A stretch of DNA of 64,000 nucleotides, from positions 786,784 to 850,783 of the forward strand of contig JAQFVV010000347.1 of the NCBI GenBank assembly GCA_028023455.1, written 5' to 3'. This DNA is from Epiperipatus broadwayi (taxonomy: Eukaryota; Onychophora; Udeonychophora; Euonychophora; Peripatidae). Of the stretch, positions 9,951 through 23,216 are shown piece after piece. Within the stretch, counting starts at the first letter, position 1; each line of letters opens with the position of its first letter. The translations under genes were made by a program, and so were the position numbers. The notes under the pieces are model-generated. The model was not told where the DNA came from. It searched no databases and worked only from the letters and a program-made list of their open reading frames with translations.

Positions 9951-12900
9951 ATATATATATAATAAGAAAATTATCATTGGCTTAGATATTGCATAATTTA
10001 ATGATATTTTATATATTTCTTTTAGTTCAGCTATAATGAAATCAAGCATAACAACTTGAAAACACATCATCTAACAGCTGTATTTTATTTCTTTGATCTG
10101 CTATAGATTCCCATAAGCTTATTATCTAATTTTATAGTAAAGTATATAAATAAGACATCAATGGTTACACATTTAAAATATTAAAATATTGCAATTGTTC
10201 AAATCTTTTCTACAATAAACAAATCTCTTATAAAGAGTATATATAATAATTAAAAGATTTTCATAGTCTTATACATGTAAATTTAGAAATGTTTACTAAA
10301 ATATCGTTGTATGTTTTTTTAATTTAGTTATGATGATCTCCCTGATTTAAATACTAGGTAATTAACTAATGTAAGTCCATTTTTAGTTTATAGGAGATCA
10401 GACAAATAAAATACTATTACTGGATTCTGCTCCAGGTTTTAATTGGTGGGATTTTTTTTTATCAAGAGCTTTAATATCTAGTTACACATCTTAGAATTTA
10501 CATGCTTACATCATGTGTTATACAAAGTTTAACTCATCATTTTACCAGATAAGTGCTGATTCACATATTATAACCAAGAGATGGAGACTGCAATGGACAA
10601 CATCATCCCCACCGCCCAGAGAAGAAACAACCTGAATAAACCTGGCTGGCAACAATCCCCTCATTTACTTTGTTTCATTATAGCTTAACACAAAATTAGA
10701 AATATGTTGAATACTTCATTACAAACATTTAATATATATTTATATGAATTTTTAAAAATAAATATAGTGTTTTTAAATTAAATAAAATGTTTAATAGATT
10801 TTCAATTTTTTGCATTGTTTATATTAAGTAAATATCTTTAAAAATTTATTTTTTTGCATTTTTCACAATACTTTTTATTTATCAGTTTTGACTGTGGAGC
10901 AGATTTCTTCAGAGTTAGTAAATATTACATTATTTCTCATTTATTTATACAGACATACAATAATTTTATTTTGATATTTTAAAACATATGTTAACACACA
11001 TTTTCTAATTTTAAACATTTTGTTATTTTTAATACATACATATATATATTATATAATAAATTTTTAATTTATAAAATATAAAAGTGCATGTATATATATA
11101 TTATATATAATATCATAATTTTTCTACAAACTTATCACAACATTCATTCAATCTCAGACTACACCAACCACATCTTCCAGATATACCACCAATTAATATA
11201 AGATCACATAAACCATCTGACAGAAATCTTGATATTATTTAAAATATCCCTGTCCAGAACAGAATTCATCTGTCTGATAAGCATTATATAATTTTTAGAG
11301 TTACATATAAGCTTTCTGCTGACTTATAACCCTTCCATTGAGCTAGAAGAGGTAATGGCAGAAATATGTCTCTGACCATTTCAATGATATGATCTCTTTG
11401 GCATCATTCAGTTGGGATGTTGTGTATGCTAAACATGCATCACATTAAATTGATATAAACACCCATATATCCCTCCAAAACATTTCCTAACTATGAAACA
11501 AATAGCCTGAAATTAACCCTTTAAAATAAACATAAACGAATTTAACGAATCTATATAGCTATCCACCCCAACTTAAAATTTAATACATTTTAGTTAAAAC
11601 ATAACACACACAAAGAAAAGAGAAATGGAAATGATTGCCTAAACATCTGCATAAAAATATTAATAATTGATTTCCATTCTTTAAGTCAGATAAGAGTTCT
11701 TATTTTCACTATCAATTGCAAATTTAGAAAAGTTCTTATTTGATAAACACAAGAGTTCATACTTTATTTTGAGCAGATTTAGAGTCCATCTTCATGATCA
11801 CTTTTGTAGACTGTTTGTCCTTCTTTGAAATAAAACTGGTACTTGACGTGCATTTGGTCAGGAACTGTCATCCAGAGGCCTCAGCTAGTTGTCTGGAAAA
11901 TTAAAATTATTCAGACCTCCACATTGTTAAAATCTGCAATAGAGCTAGTTATAACGATATATTCATACTCAGCTCTCAGATAACAATTATAATAATAATT
12001 TCTTTTATATTTTTATTAGTCTCTTATCATCCAATCTTTGATTCAATGAGCAAGATTCAGTAATCCTCTGGTGTTTCAATTATGTCTGCTGACATTTCTG
12101 GTGTTTCATTGTCTTTTAATTTTTTTTTCTCTTGCCATTTAATTTATTTTAAGTGCCCCAAGGGCTAGTTTGCTTTAGAACAATCATTTAATTAATAAAA
12201 CAATCATTTCCATTTTCTAAGATTATAGAAATCAACATTATTTCTATTTTTAAAATATCAATCTTTATATTTTTACTTTTTTACAAAAAAAATACTTTCA
12301 AATACTTTTTCTTAAAATAGTTTAAGTTTTCCATCTGCGCAACAATATATATATATATATTAAACAACCTTTAATTTTTAGTTTTAAAGTTGTTTTTTTT
12401 TTTTAATAAATCAATTTTTATTTACAATCTTTTTATTTTCATTTTAAAATAATGTAACGGCATATTATATTCCGTTACAATATATATATATATATATAAA
12501 AATAATAATTAATGTAACAAACATTATAAACAACCTATTTGCGAAGACTTTCAGTAATTTCTTGAACCTCCTCAACTCCGTAAAATTCAAGAAATTAACC
12601 AAGTACTTCCAAATTGAAGGTGTTTATTTGTTTGTTACCATATTATTATTATTTTTATTGTAATTACAATTTTGTTTTAATTAATGGACATTATATATAT
12701 ATATATACATATACTCTGATTTTATGTGATAGAATATGATCTTTAGTTGCTAAATTTGCAATTTTATGATAATGTATCATATAAAATATTACTAAAATTT
12801 TTGTTAAAATTATATTATCATTACAATTTATATTCATCTAATAAAGTATATATCAATTTTATGATAAAACACAAGACATTAAAAAGTTTATTTAAAGGTA

Positions 12901-13600
12901 TTTCATAAGATTCTGACAGTAAAATTGAAAATCCAATCAGTAGGTTTATGGATATGGTCATATTGCACCTATTATTATAAGACCTATATCTTTAATAGTA
13001 AGAAATTATATTTGATAAAATCTTAAAATATAATACTTTAGATTTAATAAAATTTAAATATGTAAGTTACTATTTATGAAAGTGCATAATAATCTCTCTT
13101 TTTTCTTAACATAACTTTTAGCACACATTGGTATATATTTTATGTGGTCATATGTAAAATACTTTAAATTGTCCATTAAAATGCAAACACTTTTCTATTA
13201 GCTTTTTTCAAAGAAATAATAAAGGACAGAGCAGTGTTATCTAACCTAGCAAGGAATATTGAAAAGATGTTAAGGGTTTGAAAATATTTTTTTATAAGTT
13301 TTTGCCTATAATTAATAATAGCAAGCAATTTATTCACATGTTAATTTGGATGGTCAGATGGATTGATTATGCATTGACAACATGAAAAAAAATTCAAGTC
13401 CATTGAATAAATTTTCAAGCTTATATTATTGAGATTTTAATTCAGTCATGAAATGAAAGACAGTTATGTAACTATGTTTTTCAATTACAATTTTGAAAAA
13501 TAAAAATATGACCTGAAAAAATTACAACTGAATAAAAGTAGAGGAAAATATAAATAAAAAATATTAAAAATTTTTTTTAAATGCAATAAGTTTATCAATA
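9950..13600. other. AT-rich non-coding DNA with scattered TA arrays
   Basis: Short TA arrays occur near 11040-11110, 12344-12360, 12480-12500 and 12690-12705. A compact GC-richer island lies at about 10575-10665 (contains CATCATCCCCACCGCCCAG) but shows no recognisable motif. No gene could be supported. Confidence 0.5.
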
Positions 13601-13781
13601 TAGAGGATTTGAACACAGACTTTCAAACTTCCTTCAGCTATCTGCTCTATATCATACAACTGATACACATGGCCATATACATGACTATACACATGTGAAA
13701 AAGATAAATGATCTCTAATATATCTATTTTGTGCTGAACCAGCATTCATCAGTTGGTTCAGATCATCATCCCCCATGCATA
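13600..13781 (-). repeat. SINE-like repeat, family X, partial copy
   Basis: The copy starts AGGATTTGAACACAGACTTTC on the + strand and contains TCATACAACTGATACACATG and CATTCATCAGTTGGTTCAGAT, the same order as the copies at 27816 and 47341. On the minus strand the end reads CTGTGTTCAAATCCT, a fair match to a polymerase III B box, so the family may be tRNA-derived. The minus frame of 70 residues over it is not a gene. Confidence 0.75.
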
Positions 13782-13789
13782 TTCAGAAG

Positions 13790-14690
13790 TGATTTTTTTC
13801 AAGAAATAAATTAGTTTGTTCATATATTTACAAACAAAAAAAATTACTAAATATCCATAATTTAATAAGCCTAGTTGCAGTGAACTGTCTTTTGTTGTTA
13901 ATCTTAACACTGTTTAGTTTACAATGAGTCTATAAAAGATCTATTCTTAAAATTCAAAAAAGCTTTGAAACTAAAGATTTTAGATTAATGGATTTTTAAA
14001 AATAAGATCTTAAAAAAAAAATTAAACCAAATTATGTAAAAATAGATAAATAAAAGGTTTTTTTTCTTAGTAAAAATATTATTAAAATATTATAAAACAC
14101 CAAGAAAAGAAAATTTAGAATTCATGGAATGTGTATTGATTATTTTTGCTTCCATTATGTTTTTTGAATTTAATGGCAGTTGAAGAAGGTTAAGGAATTA
14201 ACTGAAAGTACTTCTGCATATTGAAAGACTGCATATAATAGTTGATTACCATTATATTTATTATTTTTATTGTTATTACAATATTTTTTATTTAGCAGAC
14301 ATTTTATTTGTATTATATATACTTTTTTAAATATTTTCCCAGTTATATTATGTAAATAAAGTCTTTTTTTAGTAAAATTGTATTATTTTATTTAAATTTC
14401 CAATGTTTTATGAAATATCATTCATCATTGCTAAGGTAAGGTCTTAATAAAAAAAACTGTTAAATTTTAAATAGTAATGAGATTGGGTGTGTGTATTTAT
14501 ATCTTCTAAGAACAGCTCAATAAAAAAAAGAGTAAATGCCTGTCAAAGAAGCAATTGTTGAAGGCAAGCAGAAAAAAACATATAATGCTTTGATTATATA
14601 TTATTTATATATATTGCATATAATTTTTGTTGTAAAATTTTTATTTTTATTTAATTATTTCTTATTTTGCATTCTATAAAAATATATCTT
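13790..14690. other. AT-rich non-coding DNA
   Basis: Nothing recognised. Confidence 0.5.
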
Positions 14691-15346
14691 TAATTTTATT
14701 TTTATATTGGACTATTTCCATCATCTGATATGATTATTGAATGTCTTTAGAAAAATTTAATTTTAGTTAAATATTCCAAATACAGTATACTGTTAGTAAT
14801 AGCACATCAAATAGGTTAGTGTATGCACAATGTTTTAAGAGGTATTATTTCCCCCTCTTCTGGTATTGCTGGCCTAAGCAGTGACAGTACTAGCATGAAA
14901 ATCAAACCTGACTCTTTAGATTCTTGAGTATTGAATTTTAAGGTAATGCTCCAACCAGCTGAGCCATCCTGCCAAAGGCAACAGTTAATAAAAGTTTTAT
15001 ATACTTATCCATGAAGTTCCTCCTGATTTCTCCAATTTTTCTTCTTAAGAGAAAAATTAATTAATGGGTTTCATACATTATATAGTCAAACTAGGTTGAC
15101 TTATAGGATTGTTTGACATTGTCATGTGAACAGTTTCTTTAAAATTTCTTCTGGATATCTTTTCTTCTCTATCCAATATTTTAGTGTTTTCTTAATTGAA
15201 CATTATGTTGTTCATATACTAACCTGTGGGCTATTACTAACAGTTGAATGTGTTTGGAATATTAAAATAAAGTTAATTTTTTTAAAAGACAATAAATAAT
15301 CATATTAGATGATAGAAATAGTCCAATATAAAAATAAAACTAATGC
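14690..15346. mobile_element. Foldback element V with a SINE inside
   Basis: Arms at about 14690-14835 and 15190-15346 are inverted repeats. The outer parts share TTTTATATTGGACTATTTC and the inner parts share CTGTTAGTAATAGC. The 350-bp centre holds the tRNA-like SINE at 14865-14985. No coding region is present, so this looks like an old non-autonomous element with a later SINE insertion. Confidence 0.7.
14865..14985 (-). repeat. tRNA-derived SINE (head region)
   Basis: On the minus strand the sequence reads GGCAGGATGGCTCAGCTGG, then TTGGAGCATTACC, and later CAGGTTTGATTTTC. TGGCTCAGCTGG fits a polymerase III A box and GGTTTGATTTTC is a degraded B box, with tRNA-like spacing slightly enlarged. 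The tail continues to GCCAGCAATACCAG. Cephalopods are known to carry tRNA-derived SINEs, but I cannot name this one. Confidence 0.6.
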
Positions 15347-15349
15347 ATC

Positions 15350-16890
15350 ATCATCACAAATCTTCAAGAAAACTATATCTTTAAAAATATATTTAAAAAT
15401 GATACAATAAAAAATCATGTTTTAAATGAACACTGATATTTAAAAAATAATAATAAACATAAAATTATTCCAATTCAAGATGGTATTGATAGGTCTTCCA
15501 CTTTTTTCACCCTCTTGAAGCAGTATTTTACTGGTTTTGCATTCCCTTTAATGTCAGAAACTGCAATTATATTATTATTTAAAGAAAAAATCTGAAGAGG
15601 TTAGTATTCTACAGCCCAAAGAAAGTACAAAGAAGTTGAACTTTGCCATTTGATAGAATTGCAACACTTTAAAATGTTATCAACAATGTGCAAAAATATA
15701 TATTTTCCATAGTTTATTTAAATACAAAATATTTATATAATAATTATTTCAAAAACAAGTGTACACAAAAACAAGTGTACACAATTGCACATTGACTTTA
15801 GTTGAATATGTTTTGTTTTTTAAAGGAGAAGTTAAAGAAATTTATCATAACAGTAAAAAAGAAATTACATTCAATAACAATTTGCTAATCATAGTACTAC
15901 AAAATTTTTATCAGTAATTATAAATGCCATTTTTAGATTTTAGGACAAAATTTCTTTAAATTTATGATGACTTAATATTAATTTTCTGCATTTTCCAAAT
16001 AAAGTTCAATCAAACATTTTTTTGTTAATTTTAGTTCTTTCATTAACATTGTGATAATCATGCAATAAAAAACCATGTTCTCATTAAGTAGTTCACTTTA
16101 TTTCATTTTATATTTTTTTCCTATATCTGCAAAGCTCAGGCATATCAAATAATGGTTTAAATATTAAAATCAATTATGAATGCTTACAAAAATTTCCACC
16201 AAAGGAACAATGGAAATTTCAACATATAGAAAGGGTAAATTACTAAGATCTCATTTATTTTAATACTAGGCTACTCCTTATTAAAATTTTATAATTTAAT
16301 TAACCAATGTTAATCAAATTATCAAAAGACATTTAATAATAATTAGTTGATGTCTTTTAATTAAAAAAACAAGCTACATACTCAAAAATTATTACCTTAT
16401 AATAAAAAATAATTTTTTTTAAGTGTTATAAATTTTAATCTCTTTCAAATTGCTATCCATTTTTACTCAGTAATTCAGAAATACTTGCAAAGTGATGCAT
16501 TTTAATGCTTCTGTCACACACACACACACACACACCAGTTCTAGGTTTGCAAAAAACAGATATTTCATTCAAGAAATTAAATTTTTTTTCACAAACATCA
16601 AGTGAATATGGCTGACAGATAAGCTGAATCATGCTGAATTTAATTAAAAAGTGTTTCACACTCAAGAGATGACACTAGTTTGCACTCTTTTTATGCACAA
16701 AATGGGATGTTTCCATTTACTGCATCACTTAAATGTTTCAGAACTTGCAGATAAAATATCTGATCATTACATATTAAATCTGAAAGAAAAATGTTGTTTG
16801 TATAAAAAAAAATCAGTGATAATTCTAACATTTCAGTCCTTATAAAAAAAAAGGACAAATATGCAAAATGCACTTTAGAAAAAAGAAGTG
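15350..16890. other. AT-rich non-coding DNA
   Basis: It contains an 18-bp tandem duplication (about 15750-15782, AAAAACAAGTGTACAC twice) and a (CA)n array at about 16516-16535. The short overlapping frames on both strands between 16453 and 16906 show no protein features. Confidence 0.5.
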
Positions 16891-16896
16891 TTACTT

Positions 16897-17170
16897 GAAC
16901 CCACAATTTTACATAGTGATGTGATCTGGAAGATTGATGCAGAACAGTCCATTTTACATGGTGATGTCATATGGCAGATTGATGCAGAAGAGTCCATTTT
17001 ATATGGTGATGTCATCTGGCAGGTTGATACAGAAGAGTCCATTTTACATGGTGATGTCATCTGGCAGATTGATGCAGAAGAGTCCATTTTACTTGGTGAT
17101 GTCATCTGGCAGATTGATGCAGAAGAATCCATTTTACATGGTGATGTCATCTGGCAGTTTGATGCAGAAG
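16897..17170. repeat. 45-bp minisatellite, about six units
   Basis: A partial unit (16897-16929) is followed by five full 45-bp units starting at 16930, 16975, 17020, 17065 and 17110, and a partial end (17155-17170). Each unit contains GATGCAGAAGAGTCCATTTT followed by ACATGGTGATGTCATCTGG. Because 45 is a multiple of three and the unit lacks stops, several frames stay open on both strands. The longest (16888-17322, +, 144 residues) would read as repeats of DAEESILHGDVIWQI. There is no splice or start context to show that any frame is used. Confidence 0.9.
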
Positions 17171-17329
17171 GTGGCAACAGCTGGAATATATATTACAAAA
17201 GATGTGCAAATCAGAGAATGATTCCACTTTCTTTTGGGTCCCCCTTCATAATTAAAAGTCAAAGTTTTCTTGGACTTAGCACATCTTTTAAAAAACCTAT
17301 AATTATGATTTGCATTATCTGATATCTTG

Positions 17330-20300
17330 TTAATTTAAACAATTTATCTAATACCTATCAAGAAACAGGTATGCAGAGTATTAGCATGAATGTATAGATC
17401 TCAAGTTAATATGTGTCAGTCAGATGAGTATCTAAAGTTAAAAAATACCATTCTAGCATGGTATGATCTCCAAGATGTATTAAGTTTATAGCTTGATTTT
17501 ATTTTTATATTACATTATTAATATAATATACAGTATGTTATCACTTTTTAGCTCTAAGTTTTCTTTATTTTTTTTGTTTCAAAAGTAAGTATAAATATGT
17601 AAATTATTAAAAATTGCAATTTTTTTCTTCAAAGTAACCAAAGAAAAAAGCTCATTTCAAAGCCTGAGAATAAAAAATCTAATAATCAGTAGCATTGTCA
17701 GTTTTCTTTTTTGTATTATGATATGACCAATCAGTGACATTGTTGGCTTTTTAAAATTTTTAAATCTGTATGATATCTGTGTGCTACTGACATCTTCAGA
17801 TTTTTTTTGTTAAAACTAATAATATTAATTTCAATTTTTGTTTCTAAATGAATGTGAACCACAAAATAGTTAGCCACAAAATAGTGAAAAAAAGCCAAAA
17901 GTGATAACATCCACCAGAATATCTCAGAACATGCTGAAGAGATGTTAAGACCTTATACTAAGTAACAAAACTACATTAAATTATTGTAATATTTATTTTA
18001 AAATGCTAATTCAGCTTTTTGCATATATATCACATGATAATAGCCTAAACTTTTTTTTTATTAAGGTAAATCAAGTTACTCAAGTTAAATACATTAGATT
18101 TCCATTTAATACATTAGTTCCTTATTGTAAGACAATAACTTGGAAGCTGGACATTGTGATGGTTCTTGTCATCCATTGGTACAGGTTAGGCTATAAGGCC
18201 ATTTTGGGGCAAAGAGGTTATCTTAATCTTCAGTTTATATGGTTTCCTGTATCCATTTGTTTTCTTTACGCTTTCTTTCAGTTTGCACAGATTTCTCTTA
18301 TAATTTATTTTCTATTGATTTTGAATTACTTTTAATTTCCTTAAATTTTTAATTTGTTGTCAAGGCAATCTCTATAAGTAAAAGATAGAATCTATATTGT
18401 ATTTATGAATTTGCAATTTATGGTGTAAAGAAGCTTGGTATGTTATCATGTAATTTACATTTGCGAATCAACTAGCTGTGTGTAAACTCAAGTTTATTAT
18501 ACACATAAAACTAATCAAATTAATATATCGAGTTCCTGATTTATCTTTATAATCTCTTTAATGATATCAACATAATGACAAAATTACCAGACTGATGTCT
18601 TTCGCTATATATATAAATACTTCTTGAAATAATTTTTAATTATCAGAAATGATAGCGATTTTATATTTAAATACCGTGATTGTACATTAGTGGTTTTGAA
18701 GCTTGTATATTCAGAGTATTAAAATACCCAAAGATGTTCTTTAATAATAAATAATTTAAATACTGTATGTACATATACATTTACTCTCTTTTTACTTATA
18801 AATTTATATATATATTTTACTTATTAAATAAATTATTTATTGTATATTTGGTTTTTACTTCAAACATATTATAGTCATTAAAAAAAAATGTAAGTAGGTA
18901 TACCCTAATTAATGGTTAACCAACCAAAGTGAGCCGCATAAAACGATAAATCATCTTGAAATGCATGGTATAAATTAAAAATAAAAAAAGAGAAGTATTC
19001 TTAATGATTATATTTTAAAAATTATAAAACTAACGTAAAAAAGCATAAATAAGTAATAAATTAATGTTTATACAGTCTAACAAATTGTATAGTAAAAAAT
19101 GATTTTCTAATTTGGATCGCATAAATCGCTAGATTTAAGAGTTTTCCATTCATCATCTTGTTTTATATAATATGTATCGCTTTAGAGTACAGAATTCTTT
19201 GGTGCTCCGGAGGATAATAAGGTAATCACTTTACAATTATATACAGATGATAAAGTTTAATATATATAAATTATCAATGTAATATTATTAATCTCCGTTT
19301 TAAGATGTTGACTATTTAATTTACAAATAATATATATATACTTTATATACACACTCGGTAAGTTCTTATATTAAGATTTAAAACCCTTGCGATATTTGGT
19401 TTTAGAATAAAATACATATAGAGTTGATGATGATCAATAAACTATTCAATAGTATCGTCATAAATTATGATTGAATATGATAATGTAAATTTTGATAGGA
19501 ATAGGTTATTTATTATCCATTTAACAAATATTTATATTTTACATGTTATTAAATATTATTATAATAAAAGTGTGCCAACACACATATCGCGTAAAGCTAT
19601 ATAAATGATAATTAACAAATTAAAATGGATAGCGCTTTGAGACAGTATATTTCTCATAATCATAGCCTGTTATAATATATATTCATATTAACATGTTGTC
19701 CGGTATACGTTAACATATACACTGAAATCGAATGCAAATTTAATCATTTATTTCACAGTATATATTTCCGGTCGATAATGATTAAAAATTAATCAAATAA
19801 TTTTACTAACAATATTTTATGTAAATACTTTTGTATCGATAAACGTTATTCGAATTTTTCCTAATTTCATATAATGGATGATAAATAAAACTATTGTATA
19901 CTTAGTGAATTTAATAAATGCACAATTATTGTGATGTAAAAGTAAATATATGTAGTCCTAGTTTGTTTGTTTTTTGTCATAAAATTTAAAATTAATTTAT
20001 TAATAGTCTCTTCTTTATTAAAGTATTATTATAGCATTTTTTTTCTTGTTTTGGAATTTGTTCTGTGCGTTTAAAATATGGGTAGCGATTTATTATTTTT
20101 GTAAATATAGAATAACACAACATGTATGCAATTATAAAACGAATAAATAGAATTTTAAAAATGGTATATATTCATATAATTAATTAGTTAACGTCAATAG
20201 GTGCTATTTAATATATATATACAGACGTTAATGGAAAATATATATAGCATATACTTACTCTATTATATATCTTATTTGCTAGTTGTTGTTTTTTTCTAGT

Positions 20301-22860
20301 AAATATATATGTACGGATTTATATATACTCAGCGTAAACTCTATTGTCTATAAAATAATAGAACATAATATACTCACGAAATATGAAAATTCGTATATAT
20401 TTTCAAAATTACAAAATTGCGTACCAAAAAATTGAATATATTACAAAATATTAAATAACCAATAATTGATATAAAGACGACTATATATTATATAGAAGCA
20501 TAATTATACACAAATAAATTAATTACAATCAAATATTTTTCAAACTTTATATTTAAAATCAATTTAATACATGTGTAAGTAATAAAATTATTTTATCAAT
20601 ATATAAATTTAAAAAAGCAAATTTAAGTGCGTCTATATATAATAATGATATTTTTACTTTTTTTTAATAACGTTTGTATATAAATTTATATATTTTAATT
20701 TCTTTGTTTGCGTACATAAAATTTATGTAAATTAGTTTTTTTATATTTATGTTCAGTATACTTGAATTTATATAATACAGTATTTTCATTTTCTATAAGA
20801 ATAAAAAAAATGGTAGCAATTTATTAAAACGAAAATCACTGCTAATGTTATAAAACAGTGTAATTATATTTTGATTATAAATACTTCAAATTCACGATAT
20901 ATTATACATTTAAATATTTTATAAGGCACTTTATGTTATCAATTTGTATTAATTAAGAATAATAAAATTCTCAACGCTTTTATAAACCTACGGTATTTTA
21001 TATAAATATAAATATTTGCCATTAGAATAGGTTTTATTTAACTGTTTGCCTAGTTTTGTCCGTGTCTATATTTATAAATTTAGAAGTCTGCTTTTTAGAG
21101 TAAGAATTATAAAAGTATAGAATATATTCATAAAAAAAAAAATCCATATTGTATTATACGTAATATTGAATGATTTTCTTGAAATTTAAATTGCAATTAT
21201 AATTTTAGTCTGTGAAAGTAACTCTTTATGTTTAATTTGCTTTAATCATTAATATCATTACACATATATGTATGTTAAGTTGTTTGCTCTAAAACAAACT
21301 TTAGTAATTAGACTTAATTTAAAGTAGATATTACGACTAAATGTAGCATTCAATCACTAAGGTTAGTTGCTTTTACTTGTTCAACTTTCAATGTAATTTT
21401 TCAGAATTTTAAATTTGGAATCAAAAAATAAAGTAACTAAATTATTCACCTGTTTGATTAAATAAGAAGGATGCACAGTATTCCAAGAGTTAATCGCATT
21501 TTTTTTTACTTTAAATTGCATGTTATAGGGCTTAGAAAATTTATGCTTAAAAACTTCTTCAAAGAAAAAAAATCAGATGAAATGCACATAATTAGTCTAA
21601 CTTTAAATGGACGACGCTTAAAATCAAAGCGAACCGACTGCAGTTGCCGCACACATATTCCTGTATCTACAATTGTCATCGCTATGTTTTGTTGTGGTCA
21701 TTTTTATTTTTTGCCTCTTTTACTTCTTTGTTTAAATCAATTGATTGGTGTCAAAGATTCATTTACTGTCTCCATCTTTCAGACCTCACAGAGGCGACAC
21801 TCAGGACTCGTTTACAGGTCGACCGACTTGAGTGACCTCTTGTAAAAACTGTGAAGCGTACAATTGGAGACTACGATTTTGTTCAGCCCAATTTAACTTA
21901 AATATTTTCTTAAGAGGCATTAATGCGCAGAACTCCTTTATGAAAAATTTGTTCAAAGAACCTTAATCGGCTCAACTTCGGATAAATTACCAAAATCATC
22001 TTAACTTTAAACTTTCTCAAACAAATGCGATTTAAAGCTTCGTACCTTAAAGCCAAAATTTAGAAAATAAAAATTAAAAGGCAATCCTGCTTCAGACTTC
22101 ATTCATTTAAATAATTTACGTTATATATGTGTGTGTATAGTTTGTTTTGTGATTTTTTTTTAATTTAAAAATTCATGTTATATTAAACTACTTAGTTTTA
22201 AATGCATTAAAACATTTCATAATAAAGTTGCTTTAAATTCACATAATAAATTTATGTTCCTATATACATATTAATTTATATTAACATAAATAACAAATGT
22301 GTAAAATTTATAGATTAATATATTTGAAAACTACCATTCTTTATATACTATTTAGGCAATATAATCTAATTAATAAAATCACTCGCATGCGCGTGAAATA
22401 TATATTTAAAATATTCAAATGTTTACCCTAAAATTATTTCATTATACATATATAATATGTACTTGTATTTGTAATTATAAAATTTCACCCCAGTATATTT
22501 TTTTATGCGTATTGTTATATATGTACTTAAAAAAAAATAGTGGGAAATACATGAGAACAAATTCTGCGTAATAATAATAGATATATATCATAACTGTTTG
22601 TATTTATATGGATGTTTTGACATCTAACTGTTTTAACCTACAGGACCAAGATTTATAACAGTGATTTTCATTTACCGCCAACTAATTTAAAATGTTTAAA
22701 ATACACACACATATATTTTCATCTACTTTGTTCATTTTTATTTTTAAAAATATTTTCTAATTTAATCAAAACTTAGCACTAAGTCTTATTAAATATAATT
22801 TTACAATTCTATTATTCTTATAGAAAAATAATTAATATACTTTCTCGTAAATATACTCTT
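17330..22860. other. AT-rich DNA, probably Cdx downstream/intronic, few repeats
   Basis: This stretch holds no family X or Y element and no long microsatellite, unlike both flanks. CpG and CG-containing words are more frequent from about 18400 onward. If the Cdx transcription unit extends toward lower coordinates, much of this is its first intron. The homeobox exons were not found here. A less AT-rich patch at 21598-21845 has frames on the + strand without recognisable protein features. Confidence 0.5.
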
Positions 22861-22867
22861 GTTTTTA

Positions 22868-22884
22868 AAGAAAATATTCATTTA
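22868..22884. repeat. Target-site duplication, left copy (17 bp)
   Basis: AAGAAAATATTCATTTA recurs without mismatch at 22975-22991 and brackets the SINE between them. Confidence 0.9.
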
Positions 22885-22974
22885 TTTTTAAGTGTCATAG
22901 CATCGGCCGGGACGCGAACCCGCAACCCGGGCAACTGCCTGCTAGTGCAAGGCAGTCGCGCTGACCTCTCGACC
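22885..22974 (-). mobile_element. Short tRNA-like SINE insertion with perfect TSD
   Basis: The minus strand starts GGTCGAGAGGTCAGCGCGAC, an A-box-like start. It continues through an anticodon-arm-like inverted repeat (CTGCC ... GGCAG) and a T-arm with GGGTTCGCGTCCC close to the B-box consensus. It ends in a short tail (CTATGACACTTAAAAA). The 5' strand of the acceptor stem is missing, so it is not a functional tRNA gene. The tail plus a 17-bp direct repeat on both sides is the signature of LINE-driven retroposition. It is strikingly GC-rich against its surroundings. It lies about 240 bp from the end of the Cdx exon, so it would be inside Cdx intron 1. Confidence 0.85.
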
Positions 22975-22991
22975 AAGAAAATATTCATTTA
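22975..22991. repeat. Target-site duplication, right copy (17 bp)
   Basis: Identical to 22868-22884. Confidence 0.9.
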
Positions 22992-23210
22992 ACTAGTTAG
23001 AATATTAAGATTTTTTTTTTTAATGAGGCTGTATTTATTTCAATCCTTTTTTTTGAATAAAAAAAATAATTAGAAACTCTTATTTAAAACAATGTTTAAA
23101 TATTTAAAAATTACATTCAACAATATCTAATAATTAAAAAAAAAACAATATATATGTAAATAATATATTTATAAATAATAACTAATAGTTGTTGTCTATA
23201 TACAAATATT

Positions 23211-23216
23211 CTTACC
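23211..23216 (-). promoter_or_regulatory. Splice donor of Cdx coding exon 1
   Basis: The minus strand reads CCCG|GTAAGA, with GTAAG at 23215-23211. It matches the eukaryotic donor consensus and coincides with the point where the Cdx reading frame loses family similarity (the intron would read as KNICI then stop). Confidence 0.85.

Noticed and set aside
16888-17322. 144-residue frame as a gene
   Set aside because: The open frame is explained by a 45-bp minisatellite lacking stops; frames are also open on the other strand and in another + frame.
18003-18335. 110-residue + frame, membrane-like
   Set aside because: Hydrophobic composition is what AT-rich DNA gives; no domain, no splice context, no composition shift at its ends.
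22885-22974. A real tRNA gene
   Set aside because: The 5' acceptor strand is missing and the B box is imperfect; the TSD and tail show a retroposed SINE.
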